64,000 bases of DNA from Alphaproteobacteria bacterium PA2 (GTDB lineage: Bacteria > Pseudomonadota > Alphaproteobacteria > Caulobacterales > Caulobacteraceae). The first letter of the stretch is position 1. The number at the start of each line of letters is the position of its first letter. A model generated the notes under the pieces. That model was not told where the DNA came from. It searched no databases and saw nothing but the letters and a program-made list of their open reading frames with translations. Location: NCBI GenBank assembly GCA_002256425.1, contig NKIZ01000001.1, positions 2,887,001 to 2,951,000 of the forward strand, given 5' to 3'. A program made the translations under genes and the position numbers. Below are positions 42,435 to 51,260 of this stretch, one piece after another.

Positions 42435-44551
42435 CTGGACTGCGGCGCAAGGGTCAGGGACATGTCGGCGCCCCAGGGATTGCGCATGGCCACACCTTTG
42501 GCGAAGCCCGCAAAGTTGGCCTTGGAGCTGTCCTCGGCGAAGCCGGGCTTGCTGTCGACCCAGGTTCCCATGCGATCCACCAGATAGGCCTGGAACTTTT
42601 CAGTGGAACCATTGAGGCGAACCACGTTCTGACCGATCAGCTTGCGCGCCACCGGAATGGCGAAGTCGCGACGGGTCGGACCAAGCTCTTCAATGGCGTA
42701 GATGAAGAGGCCCTGGGCGTCCCAGGTCTTCTGCTTTTCGAGCTTGGACTGGGTGATGATGGTCGAGACGCTGCGCTGGGTCAGGGTATTGGTGCTGATG
42801 ACGCCGGTATTATTGGCGGTCGCCGTACCCGTATAGTAGGTCAGGTTGTCCCAGTTCAGCGGCGACTGGGCCGCCGTGATGTCCAGCAGGCCGTGACCAT
42901 AGATCGGGTCAACGCCGGGGTCGCCGATGTCACGAGCCGAATTGAGGATAATGTAGTTGGTGACCTTCGGATAGTTGGCCAGCCATTTCCAGCGATCATG
43001 GACGAGGGCCACGGCGCCAGAAACCAGCGGAGCCGCGAGAGATGTCCCCGACTGACGGACAACGCCACCGGCGCCATCGTCGATGAGGATCAGCTCACCA
43101 GGAGCCACGAGGAAGTGGTCCTTCAGATAGTTTCCAGCGACGCAGGTGGATGTCCCGCTGGCCAGCATGCAGGCATTACCTGGCGTATTGCTGAAGTTCG
43201 AGATGTAGCCGACCGAATTCACGGAACCGACAATCAGAACATCAGGATTGGTATTGAAGTTCCAGGTGATGTTGGTTGTCTGAGCCACGCCCTCATTGCC
43301 GGCTGCAATTACAAACACGGTCTTGTTGGCAACCGCCGAAACGCCGGGCGAGGTGAAGACGGTGTTCCAGCCCTGCGCCAGCGCCAGGCCAGGTTCGCCG
43401 AGGGACGCATTGACAATGCTGGCGCCCTTGTAATTGGCCGTGTCGGTCGTCATGGCGATGACGCCAGTCGTGATGTCGGTCCAGTTGGTGGTGCCGGTCG
43501 CATCAAAGGGGTTGTAGGCGATGACCTTGGACTTGGGCGCTATGCCCATGACGCCCTTTCCGTCGTGGGCGCCAACCATCAGGCTGCCAACCGCGACGCC
43601 GTGGCCATTGGTGAACTGTGACACGCCGCTATAGGCGATCACATTCTTGGTGACCGTGGTATTGCCCGAAACGGTGAAGTCCAGCAGACCGATGGTCGTA
43701 TCGGCGCCCGAACCCTGGGTTTGGGTAAGGGACGGCGACCATTGAACCAGGTTCATCCAGTAGTCGACATGATCGGTGCCTGTGTACTTCATCAGGCTGT
43801 CGTAGAGATCCAGGAAGAACATGCCGCGCTTGGTCTGATCCATCTGCGCCAAGGTCGCAGGATTGGACAGATCAAGGCCATACTTGGCCAGCAGCGGATT
43901 AGACACCGTCTGGACATAGCCCACGCCGCCAGTCTTGGCCTTGATGGCCGGATTCCAGAAGGTCGCGTTGGTCTGCCCCAGGGCGTTGAGCTTGGTGACG
44001 ATCGTCTGATAGGCGCTAGCAGGGGAGCCCGCTGGAATGGCTGCCCAGGACGTATTGATGTCATTCCAGGTCAGACCGGCGTTCTTCCAGTATGTGTTGA
44101 GGCCGGCGCCAGTCATGTTGTTGGTATAGGGCGAAGTCGTACCCCAGAAGGCCGAAACGCCATTAAGGGTGCTGGAGCTGGCGGTATAGGGATTCAGCTC
44201 GGTCGCACTGCCATCCAGGGCCTTAATGCTGCCCCAGAGCGGAGACACGTTCCCATAATACGGGTGAACAGTGCCCCAGAGCGGCGAAACGTTGCCGTAG
44301 AGCGGAGACACATTGCCGTATAGTGGCGAGACGTTGCCGTAAAGAGGTGACACGTTGCCGTAGAGAGGCGACACATTTCCATACAAAGGGGAAACATTGC
44401 CATAGACGGGCGCTACAGAGCCCCAAAGCGGCGAAACATTTCCATACATGGGCTTGACCGGGCCGGCCTGAGCCGACGGAGCCAGAGCAAACGCAGATAC
44501 TGAGGCCATTGCGGCCAGTGCCGATCGGCTAAGCTTTGTCATACTAGGCAT
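41513..44551 (-). CDS. Secreted S8 serine peptidase with YGNVSPL repeats, autotransporter-like (paralogue 3)
   Basis: A 1012-residue secreted protein with the same design as paralogue 2: signal peptide ending PSAQAG, 11 heptads at 36-112, helical spacer, subtilase domain with D291, H317, oxyanion Asn in IAAGNEG and S504 (SGTSLAAP), and a barrel-like C-terminus ending GARFKFRF. Its N-terminal two-thirds are clearly homologous to paralogue 2 but diverged, while the last 307 codons are identical. The ATG at 44551 sits after GGGGG. It lies 118 bp after the EAL gene on the same strand with no terminator seen, so read-through from that gene is possible. Confidence 0.92.
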   Translation of the reverse strand: MPSMTKLSRSALAAMASVSAFALAPSAQAGPVKPMYGNVSPLWGSVAPVYGNVSPLYGNVSPLYGNVSPLYGNVSPLYGNVSPLYGNVSPLWGTVHPYYGNVSPLWGSIKALDGSATELNPYTASSSTLNGVSAFWGTTSPYTNNMTGAGLNTYWKNAGLTWNDINTSWAAIPAGSPASAYQTIVTKLNALGQTNATFWNPAIKAKTGGVGYVQTVSNPLLAKYGLDLSNPATLAQMDQTKRGMFFLDLYDSLMKYTGTDHVDYWMNLVQWSPSLTQTQGSGADTTIGLLDFTVSGNTTVTKNVIAYSGVSQFTNGHGVAVGSLMVGAHDGKGVMGIAPKSKVIAYNPFDATGTTNWTDITTGVIAMTTDTANYKGASIVNASLGEPGLALAQGWNTVFTSPGVSAVANKTVFVIAAGNEGVAQTTNITWNFNTNPDVLIVGSVNSVGYISNFSNTPGNACMLASGTSTCVAGNYLKDHFLVAPGELILIDDGAGGVVRQSGTSLAAPLVSGAVALVHDRWKWLANYPKVTNYIILNSARDIGDPGVDPIYGHGLLDITAAQSPLNWDNLTYYTGTATANNTGVISTNTLTQRSVSTIITQSKLEKQKTWDAQGLFIYAIEELGPTRRDFAIPVARKLIGQNVVRLNGSTEKFQAYLVDRMGTWVDSKPGFAEDSSKANFAGFAKGVAMRNPWGADMSLTLAPQSRRDGFVQTGVAYQSRLHIAGDGSEAEFGFGDGAVTLGAMPGFGQAADYDATRGGANPLLGLASGGAFGKIAFNLTDNVQVSAGSTQRNDLRDTGSSPGLRVLGNGAERYEAAATNLGVNVKVAEGVHILGGLTHLTEASGLLGIQSLEASDLGAGSTTDGYNVGVDAALGPNTRLAVSGTVGKTRTNGGQAFSAKDMTSTAYQVSLTQGDLFAKGDVVRISVSQPLHVEKGDLAFTSYGIADRETGELGFITQHIGTAPPRPLATEMLYGRPVLKGLGEVSFYGRVDTDTSNTETTYMSGARFKFRF
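44216..44446 (-). repeat. Tandem 21-bp heptad repeats in S8 paralogue 3
   Basis: Eleven heptad blocks in the same order as paralogue 2 (the second unit is WGSVAPV). Several units differ from the corresponding paralogue 2 units at synonymous sites. Confidence 0.95.
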
Positions 44552-44565
44552 TGGAGCCCCCATCA

Positions 44566-44650
44566 CTCGGATCTTTGCGTCCGAGCCTAGAGACTACATC
44601 GAGGTACTATAAGACTTTGCCAAAAGACCTGGTAAAGGCGAATTAATCGT
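44566..44650 (-). promoter_or_regulatory. Leader hairpin and conserved upstream blocks of S8 paralogue 3
   Basis: The CTCGGA/TCCGAG hairpin (44566-44571, 44580-44585) and the blocks TTTGCCAA (44616), GTAAAGG (44632) and TTAATCGT (44643) match paralogue 2 in sequence and distance. A TTTACC ... TATAGT promoter-like pair with a 19-base spacer can be drawn on the minus strand. Confidence 0.55.
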
Positions 44651-44669
44651 ACTTTTTTATTTCGAAGTA

Positions 44670-46145
44670 CTACGCCTTGTTAGCCTTGAGCCTGTCCATC
44701 AACATGGCGGGGATCGGCGAAGCCAGCTGGACTTCGGCGCTGAGGAAGGTGTCCAGGTCGCCGAACTCAAGAGGCTTGGAGATCAGATAGCCCTGAACAT
44801 GATCACATCCCATCATGCGCAACAGGGCCAGGGCGCCGGGATTGTTGACGCCTTCGGCCGTGACCACCATTTCCAGGGCGTGAGCCAGGTCGATGGTGGA
44901 GCGGACCAGCAAGGGGTCGCGATGGCTTGAGGTCAGACCGGAAATGAACATCTGGTCGATCTTCAGTTCGTGGGCCGGCAACTGCTTCAGATAGGCCAGG
45001 GACGACAGGCCCGAGCCATAGTCGTCAATGGCGATCTTGATCCCTGCGTCAGCAATGGCGTGCAGATGCGCCAGGGCCGTCTCCGGATCATCAATGACTG
45101 CGGTTTCGGTGATTTCAAAGCCGATCTGGCCCTCAGCCCGGGCGGCTACGGTTTCGATCGCCCAGTCGATGAAGGCCTTGTCGGCCACCAGGCGGCCCGA
45201 CAGGTTGATATAGACCTCGACATGATGCCCCCGCTCGATCAGCAGGGCCTGTTCCTCGATGGCGCGCACCAGGACCCAGCGGGTCAGGTCGGCGACAAGG
45301 CCGGTTTCCTCGGCAGGGCCAATGAATTCATCGGGGGGAATGAGTCCCCGCTCGGGATGCTGCCAGCGGATCAGGGCCTCTACCGAGTGGATCTCATTGG
45401 AACGGGTATGCAGCTTGGGCTGATAGACCAGGAAGAGTTCATCCCCCGTGATCGCCCGGCGCAGATCGCCAAGCATGACCAGACGGGCGGCGGCCTGCGA
45501 GCGGTCCTCTTCCCGGAAGCCGACAACCTTGCGGTGGCCGACCTGGGCGTGACCCAGGGCAAGGGCGGCGCACTCGACAGCTGAATCCCCACACTCGTCG
45601 AGACTGGCATAGCCCAGGGCGACTTCCAGGTCGAAGCTCTGGCCTTCGACTTCCAGACGCGAGCCCAGCACTTCCATCAGCGCCTGAAGCTTGGAGGACG
45701 CCGACTCGTCATTGGGGGCCGTGAAGGCGAATTCGATATTGGTCCGGCCGATCCGGCCGATCCGCGCCGAGCCGATATTGTTACGGATCCGGTCAGCGGT
45801 GGCCCGCAGGACAAGGTCGGCGATCTTGGAGCCGATGTGCCCGCGCAGGGTGGAAAAGCCGCCAGCGCCCATCAGGGCGACATAGGTGGGCATTTTCGAG
45901 CGTCCGCGCTTGTTGGGCGCCAGCAGGGAAGTCGTCGGAGCGGCGGTGTTCGTCTGCAACTGCTGGGCAAGCAGGTTGAAGGCGCGGACAACCCGGGGCG
46001 AGGCTGCGCCGGTGGTCAGACTGGCGCGTCCGCCAGCCGCCAGGGACTCGAGTGCTGCAGCCAATTCGTCCGAAGCGCGGGCGGCCGCAGACTCTTCCAA
46101 GTCGACGACGTCCGGGGAATTCGGGCCTGATTTATTCCGTACCAT
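44670..46145 (-). CDS. EAL domain cyclic-di-GMP phosphodiesterase with degenerate GGDEF
   Basis: A 491-residue cytoplasmic protein. Residues about 85-215 are GGDEF-like, but the active-site motif is lost (IGRTNIEFAFT), so it probably does not make c-di-GMP. The EAL domain (about 225-475) keeps VYQPKLHTRSNEIHSVEALI, the metal and catalytic residues in YINLSG, FEITETAV, AIDDYGSGLSSLAYL and LKIDQMFI, and the late VTAEGVNN, so it should degrade c-di-GMP. The ATG at 46145 was chosen over an upstream TTG. It lies upstream of S8 paralogue 3 on the same strand, which hints at a link with surface state. Confidence 0.92.
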   Translation of the reverse strand: MVRNKSGPNSPDVVDLEESAAARASDELAAALESLAAGGRASLTTGAASPRVVRAFNLLAQQLQTNTAAPTTSLLAPNKRGRSKMPTYVALMGAGGFSTLRGHIGSKIADLVLRATADRIRNNIGSARIGRIGRTNIEFAFTAPNDESASSKLQALMEVLGSRLEVEGQSFDLEVALGYASLDECGDSAVECAALALGHAQVGHRKVVGFREEDRSQAAARLVMLGDLRRAITGDELFLVYQPKLHTRSNEIHSVEALIRWQHPERGLIPPDEFIGPAEETGLVADLTRWVLVRAIEEQALLIERGHHVEVYINLSGRLVADKAFIDWAIETVAARAEGQIGFEITETAVIDDPETALAHLHAIADAGIKIAIDDYGSGLSSLAYLKQLPAHELKIDQMFISGLTSSHRDPLLVRSTIDLAHALEMVVTAEGVNNPGALALLRMMGCDHVQGYLISKPLEFGDLDTFLSAEVQLASPIPAMLMDRLKANKA

Positions 46146-46223
46146 GCCCAACAGTTGCGCACAGTTGCTTTAAGGCCCGATGAATCGGCTCCTACCACAA
46201 GGTAAACGGGAGATCGGGAAGAT

Positions 46224-46297
46224 TGGCTGGGGAACTAGGACTCGAACCTAGAATGACGGTACCAAAAACCGCTGTGTTACCATTACACCATTCCCCA
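46224..46297 (-). tRNA. tRNA-Gln (TTG)
   Basis: A full cloverleaf on the minus strand: acceptor TGGGGAA/TTCCCCA, D-arm with GTGTAATGGTAACAC, anticodon stem GCGGT/ACCGT enclosing TTTTGGT (anticodon TTG), T-arm CTAGG-TTCGAGT-CCTAG, and an encoded CCA end. Confidence 0.95.
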
Positions 46298-46380
46298 GCA
46301 GGAACGGCGACGAAGCAAGCTCCGCGCGAGGGCGTCGAGATAGCGTAACACTTGCGGTTATGCAACGCCTCGTCGGCAGC

Positions 46381-46408
46381 TTGCGGCGGTTGGGTTGCTA
46401 CTCTATAA
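46381..46408 (+). promoter_or_regulatory. Promoter of tRNA-Pro
   Basis: TTGCGG (46381) and CTATAA (46403) are separated by 16 bases and end 14 bases before the tRNA-Pro 5' end, the expected geometry for a housekeeping promoter. Confidence 0.6.
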
Positions 46409-46422
46409 GGCCGCTCCCTAGT

Positions 46423-46499
46423 CGGAGTGTGGCTCAGTCTGGTAGAGCACCGCGTTCGGGACGCGGGGGTCGCAGGTTCGAATCCTGCCACTCCGACCA
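46423..46499 (+). tRNA. tRNA-Pro (CGG)
   Basis: A full cloverleaf: acceptor CGGAGTG/CACTCCG, D-arm GGCTCAGTCTGGTAGAGC, anticodon stem CCGCG/CGCGG with loop TTCGGGA (anticodon CGG), T-arm GCAGG-TTCGAAT-CCTGC, encoded CCA. It is divergent from tRNA-Gln. Confidence 0.97.
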
Positions 46500-46542
46500 A
46501 TTCTTCCCGCGTTCGCCCCAGTCTTGAAGCGAAAGGTCGCCT

Positions 46543-47484
46543 ATGCGGAGCCCGCGCGCCGAGCAGATCCACAATCGTGGGCGCGCCCTGGCCTATGAGG
46601 GTCAATTCGCCCGGGCGGCCGAGGAATTCCGGCGGGTCCTGAAGTTTGATCCCGGAAATCCGTTCGCAAGATACGATCTGGCTCTCGCCCTGCTGGCCCA
46701 AGGTCGCTTTGATGAGGGGTTCAGCCACTACAGCGCCCGATATGAGCTGCCTGGCGCCCGGCCGCGGCCCGACCTCCCCTTCCCCGCCTGGACCGGCCAG
46801 TCCCTCGAGGGAAAGTCCCTGGTGGTGTTTCCCGAGCAGGGCTTTGGCGACCAGATCCAGATGGCCCGGTTCGCACCCGTGCTCGCCGGCATGGGCGCAG
46901 ACGTAACCTGGCTGTGCGAGCCGGCGCTGGCGCCCCTGTTCCAGGGCCTGGGCGTGCGGGCTCTGGCCGCCGCCGGGAAGGTGGAATTCCCCGATCCGGA
47001 CTACTGGTGCCAGGTCATGGACCTGCCGGGCCTGCTCAGGGTCAGTTCCGACAGGATTCCGGGAGCGCCCTATCTGTCGGCGCCCCCGAAGCCATTGGGC
47101 GGCAAGGTCGGACTGGTCCGGCGGGGCAAACCCAGTCACGCCAATGACGGGGTCAGGTCCCTGCCGGATGACCTGATCCTGCCGTTTGAGGCCCTGAACC
47201 TCGCCCCGGAGTCGACCGGCGCACGATCCTTCCAGGAGACGGCGGAGATCATTGCCGGTCTGAACCTTGTGATCAGCGTCGATACCGCCATCGCCCACCT
47301 GGCCGGCGCCCTGGGAAAGCCCTGCTTCCTGATGCTGGCCGCCCAGGGGGTGGACTGGCGCTGGAAGCGGTCGGGTTCAACAAGTCCCTGGTATCCAACC
47401 ATGAGACTCTACCGACAGCCACGCCCCGGAGACTGGGCCACGGTTGTGGCGCAAGTGCAGAAGGACATGCAGGACTTCCTCTGA
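46543..47484 (+). CDS. TPR protein with GT9-like glycosyltransferase domain
   Basis: A 313-residue protein. The first 75 residues are TPR helices (NRGRALAYEGQFARAAEEF, LALALLAQGRFDEGFSHY). A GT-B-like part follows, resembling heptosyltransferase (GT9) C-domains: KSLVVFPEQGFGDQIQMARF, then LVISVDTAIAHLAGALGKPC, which matches the usual nucleotide-sugar site. The GT-B N-domain is shortened, as often in TPR-GT9 proteins near flagellar or surface genes. The target, a protein or glycan, is unknown. The ATG at 46543 lies 43 bases after tRNA-Pro. Confidence 0.85.
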   Translation: MRSPRAEQIHNRGRALAYEGQFARAAEEFRRVLKFDPGNPFARYDLALALLAQGRFDEGFSHYSARYELPGARPRPDLPFPAWTGQSLEGKSLVVFPEQGFGDQIQMARFAPVLAGMGADVTWLCEPALAPLFQGLGVRALAAAGKVEFPDPDYWCQVMDLPGLLRVSSDRIPGAPYLSAPPKPLGGKVGLVRRGKPSHANDGVRSLPDDLILPFEALNLAPESTGARSFQETAEIIAGLNLVISVDTAIAHLAGALGKPCFLMLAAQGVDWRWKRSGSTSPWYPTMRLYRQPRPGDWATVVAQVQKDMQDFL

Positions 47485-47563
47485 ACCCTGGTTCCTGGAC
47501 GCCAGAACTGTGCAGACACCCGGAAAACAGGCTAGAACCGGTTTTCCTCGTCCTGGATGTCAA

Positions 47564-49348
47564 ATGAAGCAGTTCCTCATCACCGCGGCCGGCGTCTTTG
47601 CAGGCCTCATGCTGTTCCTCGTGGGCATTCCCGTGCTGCTGATCGGCATGGCGGCCAGTTCTTCGGGGGGTGAGGTGGCGCCTGATCAGACCGTGCTGAA
47701 TCTGGACCTGCGGCAGAACCTGACTGACCAGGACTCCGGCAATCCCCTTTCGGCCCTGAGCGGCGGCTCCCTGTCGGTGATGTCGATCATCTCGACCCTG
47801 CGCCACGCGGAAACCGATGACCGGGTAAAGGCCCTGCTGATCCGCCTGCCAGAGGGGGGAATGGAGCCCGCGGCCGCTGATGAAATCCGTGGCGCAATCA
47901 AGCATTTCAAGGCCACCGGAAAGCCTGTCCTGGCGCACAGCCAGGGACTCTATCCATCCGGAATGGTGACTTCGACCTACGCCGTCGGGACCGCGGCTGA
48001 TGAACTCTGGATGCAGCCGGGGGCGTCATTCCAGGTGACCGGCATCGCCAATGAGGACATTTTCTTCAAGCGCATGTTCGACAAGTACGGTGTCAAGGCC
48101 AACTACGAGCAGCGCTATGAGTACAAGAACGCCGTAAACGGATACCTGCACGACAACTATACCGACGCCCACCGGGAGGCCGAACTGGGATGGATCGGCT
48201 CGATCTACCAGATCGCGACTGCCGCCGCCGCGGCTGACCGCAAGCAGGCGCCCGAGGAAATGAAACGGAATCTGGAGGCGGGCCCCTACCTCGCCGAACA
48301 GGCCCTCAAACTGCGGCTCATCGACAAGGTCGGCCAGGTCAAGGACGCCGAAGAAGCCATACTGGCCAAGGCGGGGACTGAGTCCGCCCTCTATGACTTC
48401 CAGGACTATGCCCATAGCGCCCGGGAAATCGACACAGGCATGGGCCCCGCCATCGCCGTGGTCGAAGCGGAAGGCCCCATAGTCACCGGCAATGCCGGGT
48501 CCGGCGGCAATCCCTTCTCCAGCGAGTCGACCATCTATTCCGACACCATGTCCCAGGCGCTTTACGACGCCATCGAGGATCAGGATGTGAAGGCCATCGT
48601 CATGCGGGTGAATTCGCCTGGCGGGTCTGATACGGCTTCCGAACAGATCCTGGCTGCCGTGAAGACCGCCAAGGCGGTCGGCAAGCCGGTTGTGGTCTCC
48701 ATGGGCACCTATGCCGCCTCAGGCGGGTACTGGATCAGCTCCCAGGCCTCATCGATTGTTGCACAGCCCAGCTCGCTGACAGGGTCTATCGGCGTGTTCG
48801 GCGGCAAGTTCGCCCTCGGCGAGGCCCTGGCGCGCTATGGGGTGGATGTCCGGCAGCTGAACGTCGGATCGTCCTATTCCGGCGCCTTCGGCATGGGCCG
48901 CGAATTCACACCCCAGGAGCGGGCATCCTTCGCTGGCTGGATGGACCAGATCTACAACAACTTCATCGTCCGGGTTGCTCAGGGTCGCAAGCTGCCCGAG
49001 GCGCGGGTTCGCGAGATCGCCAAGGGGCGCGTCTGGACCGGCGATCAGGCCAGGCAGCTGGGTCTGGTTGATCAGGTCGGCGGCTTCTATGACGCCGTCG
49101 AGAAAGCCAAGACCCTGGCCAAGCTGAAGGGCGAGGTCCGGCTCAAGCCCATGTCGACCCAGTTGTCCACCTTCCAGGCCCTGCAGCACGCCCTGGGCGT
49201 CTCCGCCACCTCTGTCCGCACCCTGGCGGCGGCGGCCTGGGTTCTGGGTGACCCGCGCGCCAAGGGCATGCTCGACCAGATCGCGGAGGAACGCCTGCGC
49301 GGCCAGACCGGAGGCGCCGCTGTCCTGGCGCCGCGGGCCGTTCACTGA
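47564..49348 (+). CDS. sppA: Signal peptide peptidase SppA (67K type, S49)
   Basis: A 594-residue inner-membrane protease that degrades cleaved signal peptides in the periplasm. An N-terminal anchor (FLITAAGVFAGLMLFLVGIP) is followed by two tandem S49 domains. The general-base Lys is K188 in YEYKNAVNGY (E. coli K209), and the nucleophile is S386 in GTYAASGGYWIS (E. coli S409); the spacing matches the family. MRVNSPGGSDTASE and LTGSIGVFGGKF are typical. The start at 47564 gives the correct N-terminal anchor; the earlier frame from 47444 is read-through. Confidence 0.95.
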   Translation: MKQFLITAAGVFAGLMLFLVGIPVLLIGMAASSSGGEVAPDQTVLNLDLRQNLTDQDSGNPLSALSGGSLSVMSIISTLRHAETDDRVKALLIRLPEGGMEPAAADEIRGAIKHFKATGKPVLAHSQGLYPSGMVTSTYAVGTAADELWMQPGASFQVTGIANEDIFFKRMFDKYGVKANYEQRYEYKNAVNGYLHDNYTDAHREAELGWIGSIYQIATAAAAADRKQAPEEMKRNLEAGPYLAEQALKLRLIDKVGQVKDAEEAILAKAGTESALYDFQDYAHSAREIDTGMGPAIAVVEAEGPIVTGNAGSGGNPFSSESTIYSDTMSQALYDAIEDQDVKAIVMRVNSPGGSDTASEQILAAVKTAKAVGKPVVVSMGTYAASGGYWISSQASSIVAQPSSLTGSIGVFGGKFALGEALARYGVDVRQLNVGSSYSGAFGMGREFTPQERASFAGWMDQIYNNFIVRVAQGRKLPEARVREIAKGRVWTGDQARQLGLVDQVGGFYDAVEKAKTLAKLKGEVRLKPMSTQLSTFQALQHALGVSATSVRTLAAAAWVLGDPRAKGMLDQIAEERLRGQTGGAAVLAPRAVH

Positions 49349-49396
49349 GCCTCGACCAGCCAGACGCAAACTGAAATCCCGCAGAGGAAAACACCC

Positions 49397-49939
49397 ATGA
49401 AGACGTCAGCCCGCTTCGCTCTGCCCATCCTGCTTGGCGCTCTCGCCATGGGGGCGCCAGCTGTCAGCGCCGCCAAGGATGTCGCCCCGGACAAGGCGGC
49501 GGTTCTCAAGGCCCTGCTGGACTGCAAGACCAGGACAAACCCGACCGAGCGCCTGGCCTGCTATGACTCTGCAGCCACCCAGTTCGAGACGGCCACGGCC
49601 AAGGGCGACGTGGTTGTGGTGGACCGCGAACAGATCCGGACCATCAAGCGGCAATCCTTCGGCCTGAGCCTGCCCAGCTTCGCCATCTTCAACGGGGGCT
49701 CAAAGACCGAGGAAATCGACACCCGGATCGAGCTGGTGCTGGATTATCCCCAGGCCGGGGAAGACGGCCATCTGCAGTTCGTCTTCGAAGACGGCGCCGT
49801 CTGGCGGCAGTTCGACGCCGGGGACATCTATCCCAAGCCCCGCAAGGGCATGAAGGCCGTGATCACCCGTGGCGCCGTGGGCGGCTTCTTCATGTCCCTG
49901 AACGGCAAGCCCGGGATCAAGGTGCAGAGGTTGCGCTGA
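49397..49939 (+). CDS. Conserved secreted protein of unknown function
   Basis: A 180-residue protein with a signal peptide (FALPILLGALAMGAPAVSAA). Near the mature N-terminus is a two-Cys motif, LDCKTRTNPTERLACYDSAA, seen in several families of periplasmic proteins. The rest is beta-rich (LVLDYPQAGEDGHLQFVFED, WRQFDAGDIYPKPRKGMKAV). Function unknown. It follows sppA by 48 bp and may share its transcript. Confidence 0.82.
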   Translation: MKTSARFALPILLGALAMGAPAVSAAKDVAPDKAAVLKALLDCKTRTNPTERLACYDSAATQFETATAKGDVVVVDREQIRTIKRQSFGLSLPSFAIFNGGSKTEEIDTRIELVLDYPQAGEDGHLQFVFEDGAVWRQFDAGDIYPKPRKGMKAVITRGAVGGFFMSLNGKPGIKVQRLR

Positions 49940-50015
49940 AACGGGGTACATTTCGGTGGCCTGACCCTGCCGGAAGTGGTCTAGATTCCGGGGTCTTCGC
50001 CTGGATTGAAACCAC

Positions 50016-51212
50016 ATGTCGGACGCCCCAGCCCCAACGCCTCTGGACGTGAACACTCCGGCCATGCGGGCCATTGCGGCCAATGATCCCGGCAGGGCCC
50101 TGGAAATCCTGAAGCGCGCCATCTCCCTGGATCCGAAGAACCTGGGCGCCTGGCTGAACTATGCCGGCCTTCTGCGCCGCAGCGGTCAGGCCGACGCCGC
50201 CCTCGACGCGGTCAACCACGCCCTGGATGTCGAGCCCCGCTCCTTCCACGGCCTGCTGATGAAGGGGTCGATCCTTGACAGTCAGGGCGACACGCCCGCC
50301 GCCGGTCGGGTTTACGCCGTCGCCCTGGTCTTCGCCCCGCCTGAGGCGGAACTGGATCCGCCGACCCGAACCGCCCTGGCCCGCGCCCAGGCCGTCTACT
50401 CAAAATACATGGACGATTTCACCTCGGCCATGTGGGAGACGGTAGAGGCCAAGTCGCCTGCCGCTTCCCGACAGGAGCGCAAGCGCTTCGACCATTTCGT
50501 CAATGTGATCACCGGCAAGGCCAAGGTCTTCCAGTCCCAACCGTCGGACTTCCACTTTCCGGGCCTGCCCTCCATCGAGTTCTATGACGACAGCCTGTTT
50601 CCCTGGATGCCCGAGGTGGAGGGCTTTTTCGAAGCCATACTGGATGAGGTCCAGCAGGAACTGGCCCGGGGCCAGGAAGCCTTCTCACCCTATGTCCAGC
50701 TGCCCATGGGGGTGCCAGTCGACCAGTGGGCGGATCTCAACCACTCACAGACCTGGACAACCCTGGCGCTCAAGTCCCGGGGCAAGGTGGTCGCAGAGAA
50801 TGCCGACAGGTTCCCGAAGACCCTTGAGGCCCTCGACCTCCTGCCCCAGCCCGTAGTTCCGAACCGCTCGCCGGTTGCTGTCCTTTCCGCACTCAAACCC
50901 CACACCCGCATTCCGCCGCACCACGGGGTATCCAACACCCGCCTGGTCTTCCACCTGCCGCTGATCGTGCCCGACCATTGCGGCTTCCGGGTCGGGTCCG
51001 AGACCCGGCCGTGGGTTCCCGGGAAGGCCTGGGTCTTCGACGACACCATCGAGCATGAGGCCTGGAACAACAGCGACCAGTTGCGGGTCATACTGCTGAC
51101 CGATGTGCGCAATCCCTATGTGACCCAGTACGAGCACGACCTGTACGGCGAGGTGCTTGCGGCCATTGATGAATTCCACAATGAGGCGGCGGAGTATACA
51201 GAAGCACTCTGA
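50016..51212 (+). CDS. TPR protein with aspartyl/asparaginyl beta-hydroxylase domain
   Basis: A 398-residue protein. TPR helices occupy about 15-130 (AIAANDPGRALEILKRAI, LGAWLNYAGLLRRSGQAD). The C-terminal domain (about 200-370) is an AspH-type Fe(II)/2OG oxygenase: RIPPHHGVSNTRLVFHLPLI, CGFRVGSETRPW and VFDDTIEHEAWNNSDQLRVI, holding the metal His residues and 2OG-binding Arg. AspH enzymes hydroxylate Asp or Asn side chains in peptides; here the TPR could dock the substrate protein. Cytoplasmic by prediction. First of two adjacent TPR-enzyme genes, 48 bp from the next. Confidence 0.9.
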   Translation: MSDAPAPTPLDVNTPAMRAIAANDPGRALEILKRAISLDPKNLGAWLNYAGLLRRSGQADAALDAVNHALDVEPRSFHGLLMKGSILDSQGDTPAAGRVYAVALVFAPPEAELDPPTRTALARAQAVYSKYMDDFTSAMWETVEAKSPAASRQERKRFDHFVNVITGKAKVFQSQPSDFHFPGLPSIEFYDDSLFPWMPEVEGFFEAILDEVQQELARGQEAFSPYVQLPMGVPVDQWADLNHSQTWTTLALKSRGKVVAENADRFPKTLEALDLLPQPVVPNRSPVAVLSALKPHTRIPPHHGVSNTRLVFHLPLIVPDHCGFRVGSETRPWVPGKAWVFDDTIEHEAWNNSDQLRVILLTDVRNPYVTQYEHDLYGEVLAAIDEFHNEAAEYTEAL

Positions 51213-51260
51213 GGCTGGTCGGCCTCGGACCGTTCCGCCCTATCGACACTGAGGCCCCCA

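Noticed and set aside
46192-47298. 368-codon minus-strand frame covering both tRNAs
   Set aside because: It runs through two tRNA genes and opposite to the TPR-GT9 gene, so it is not coding.
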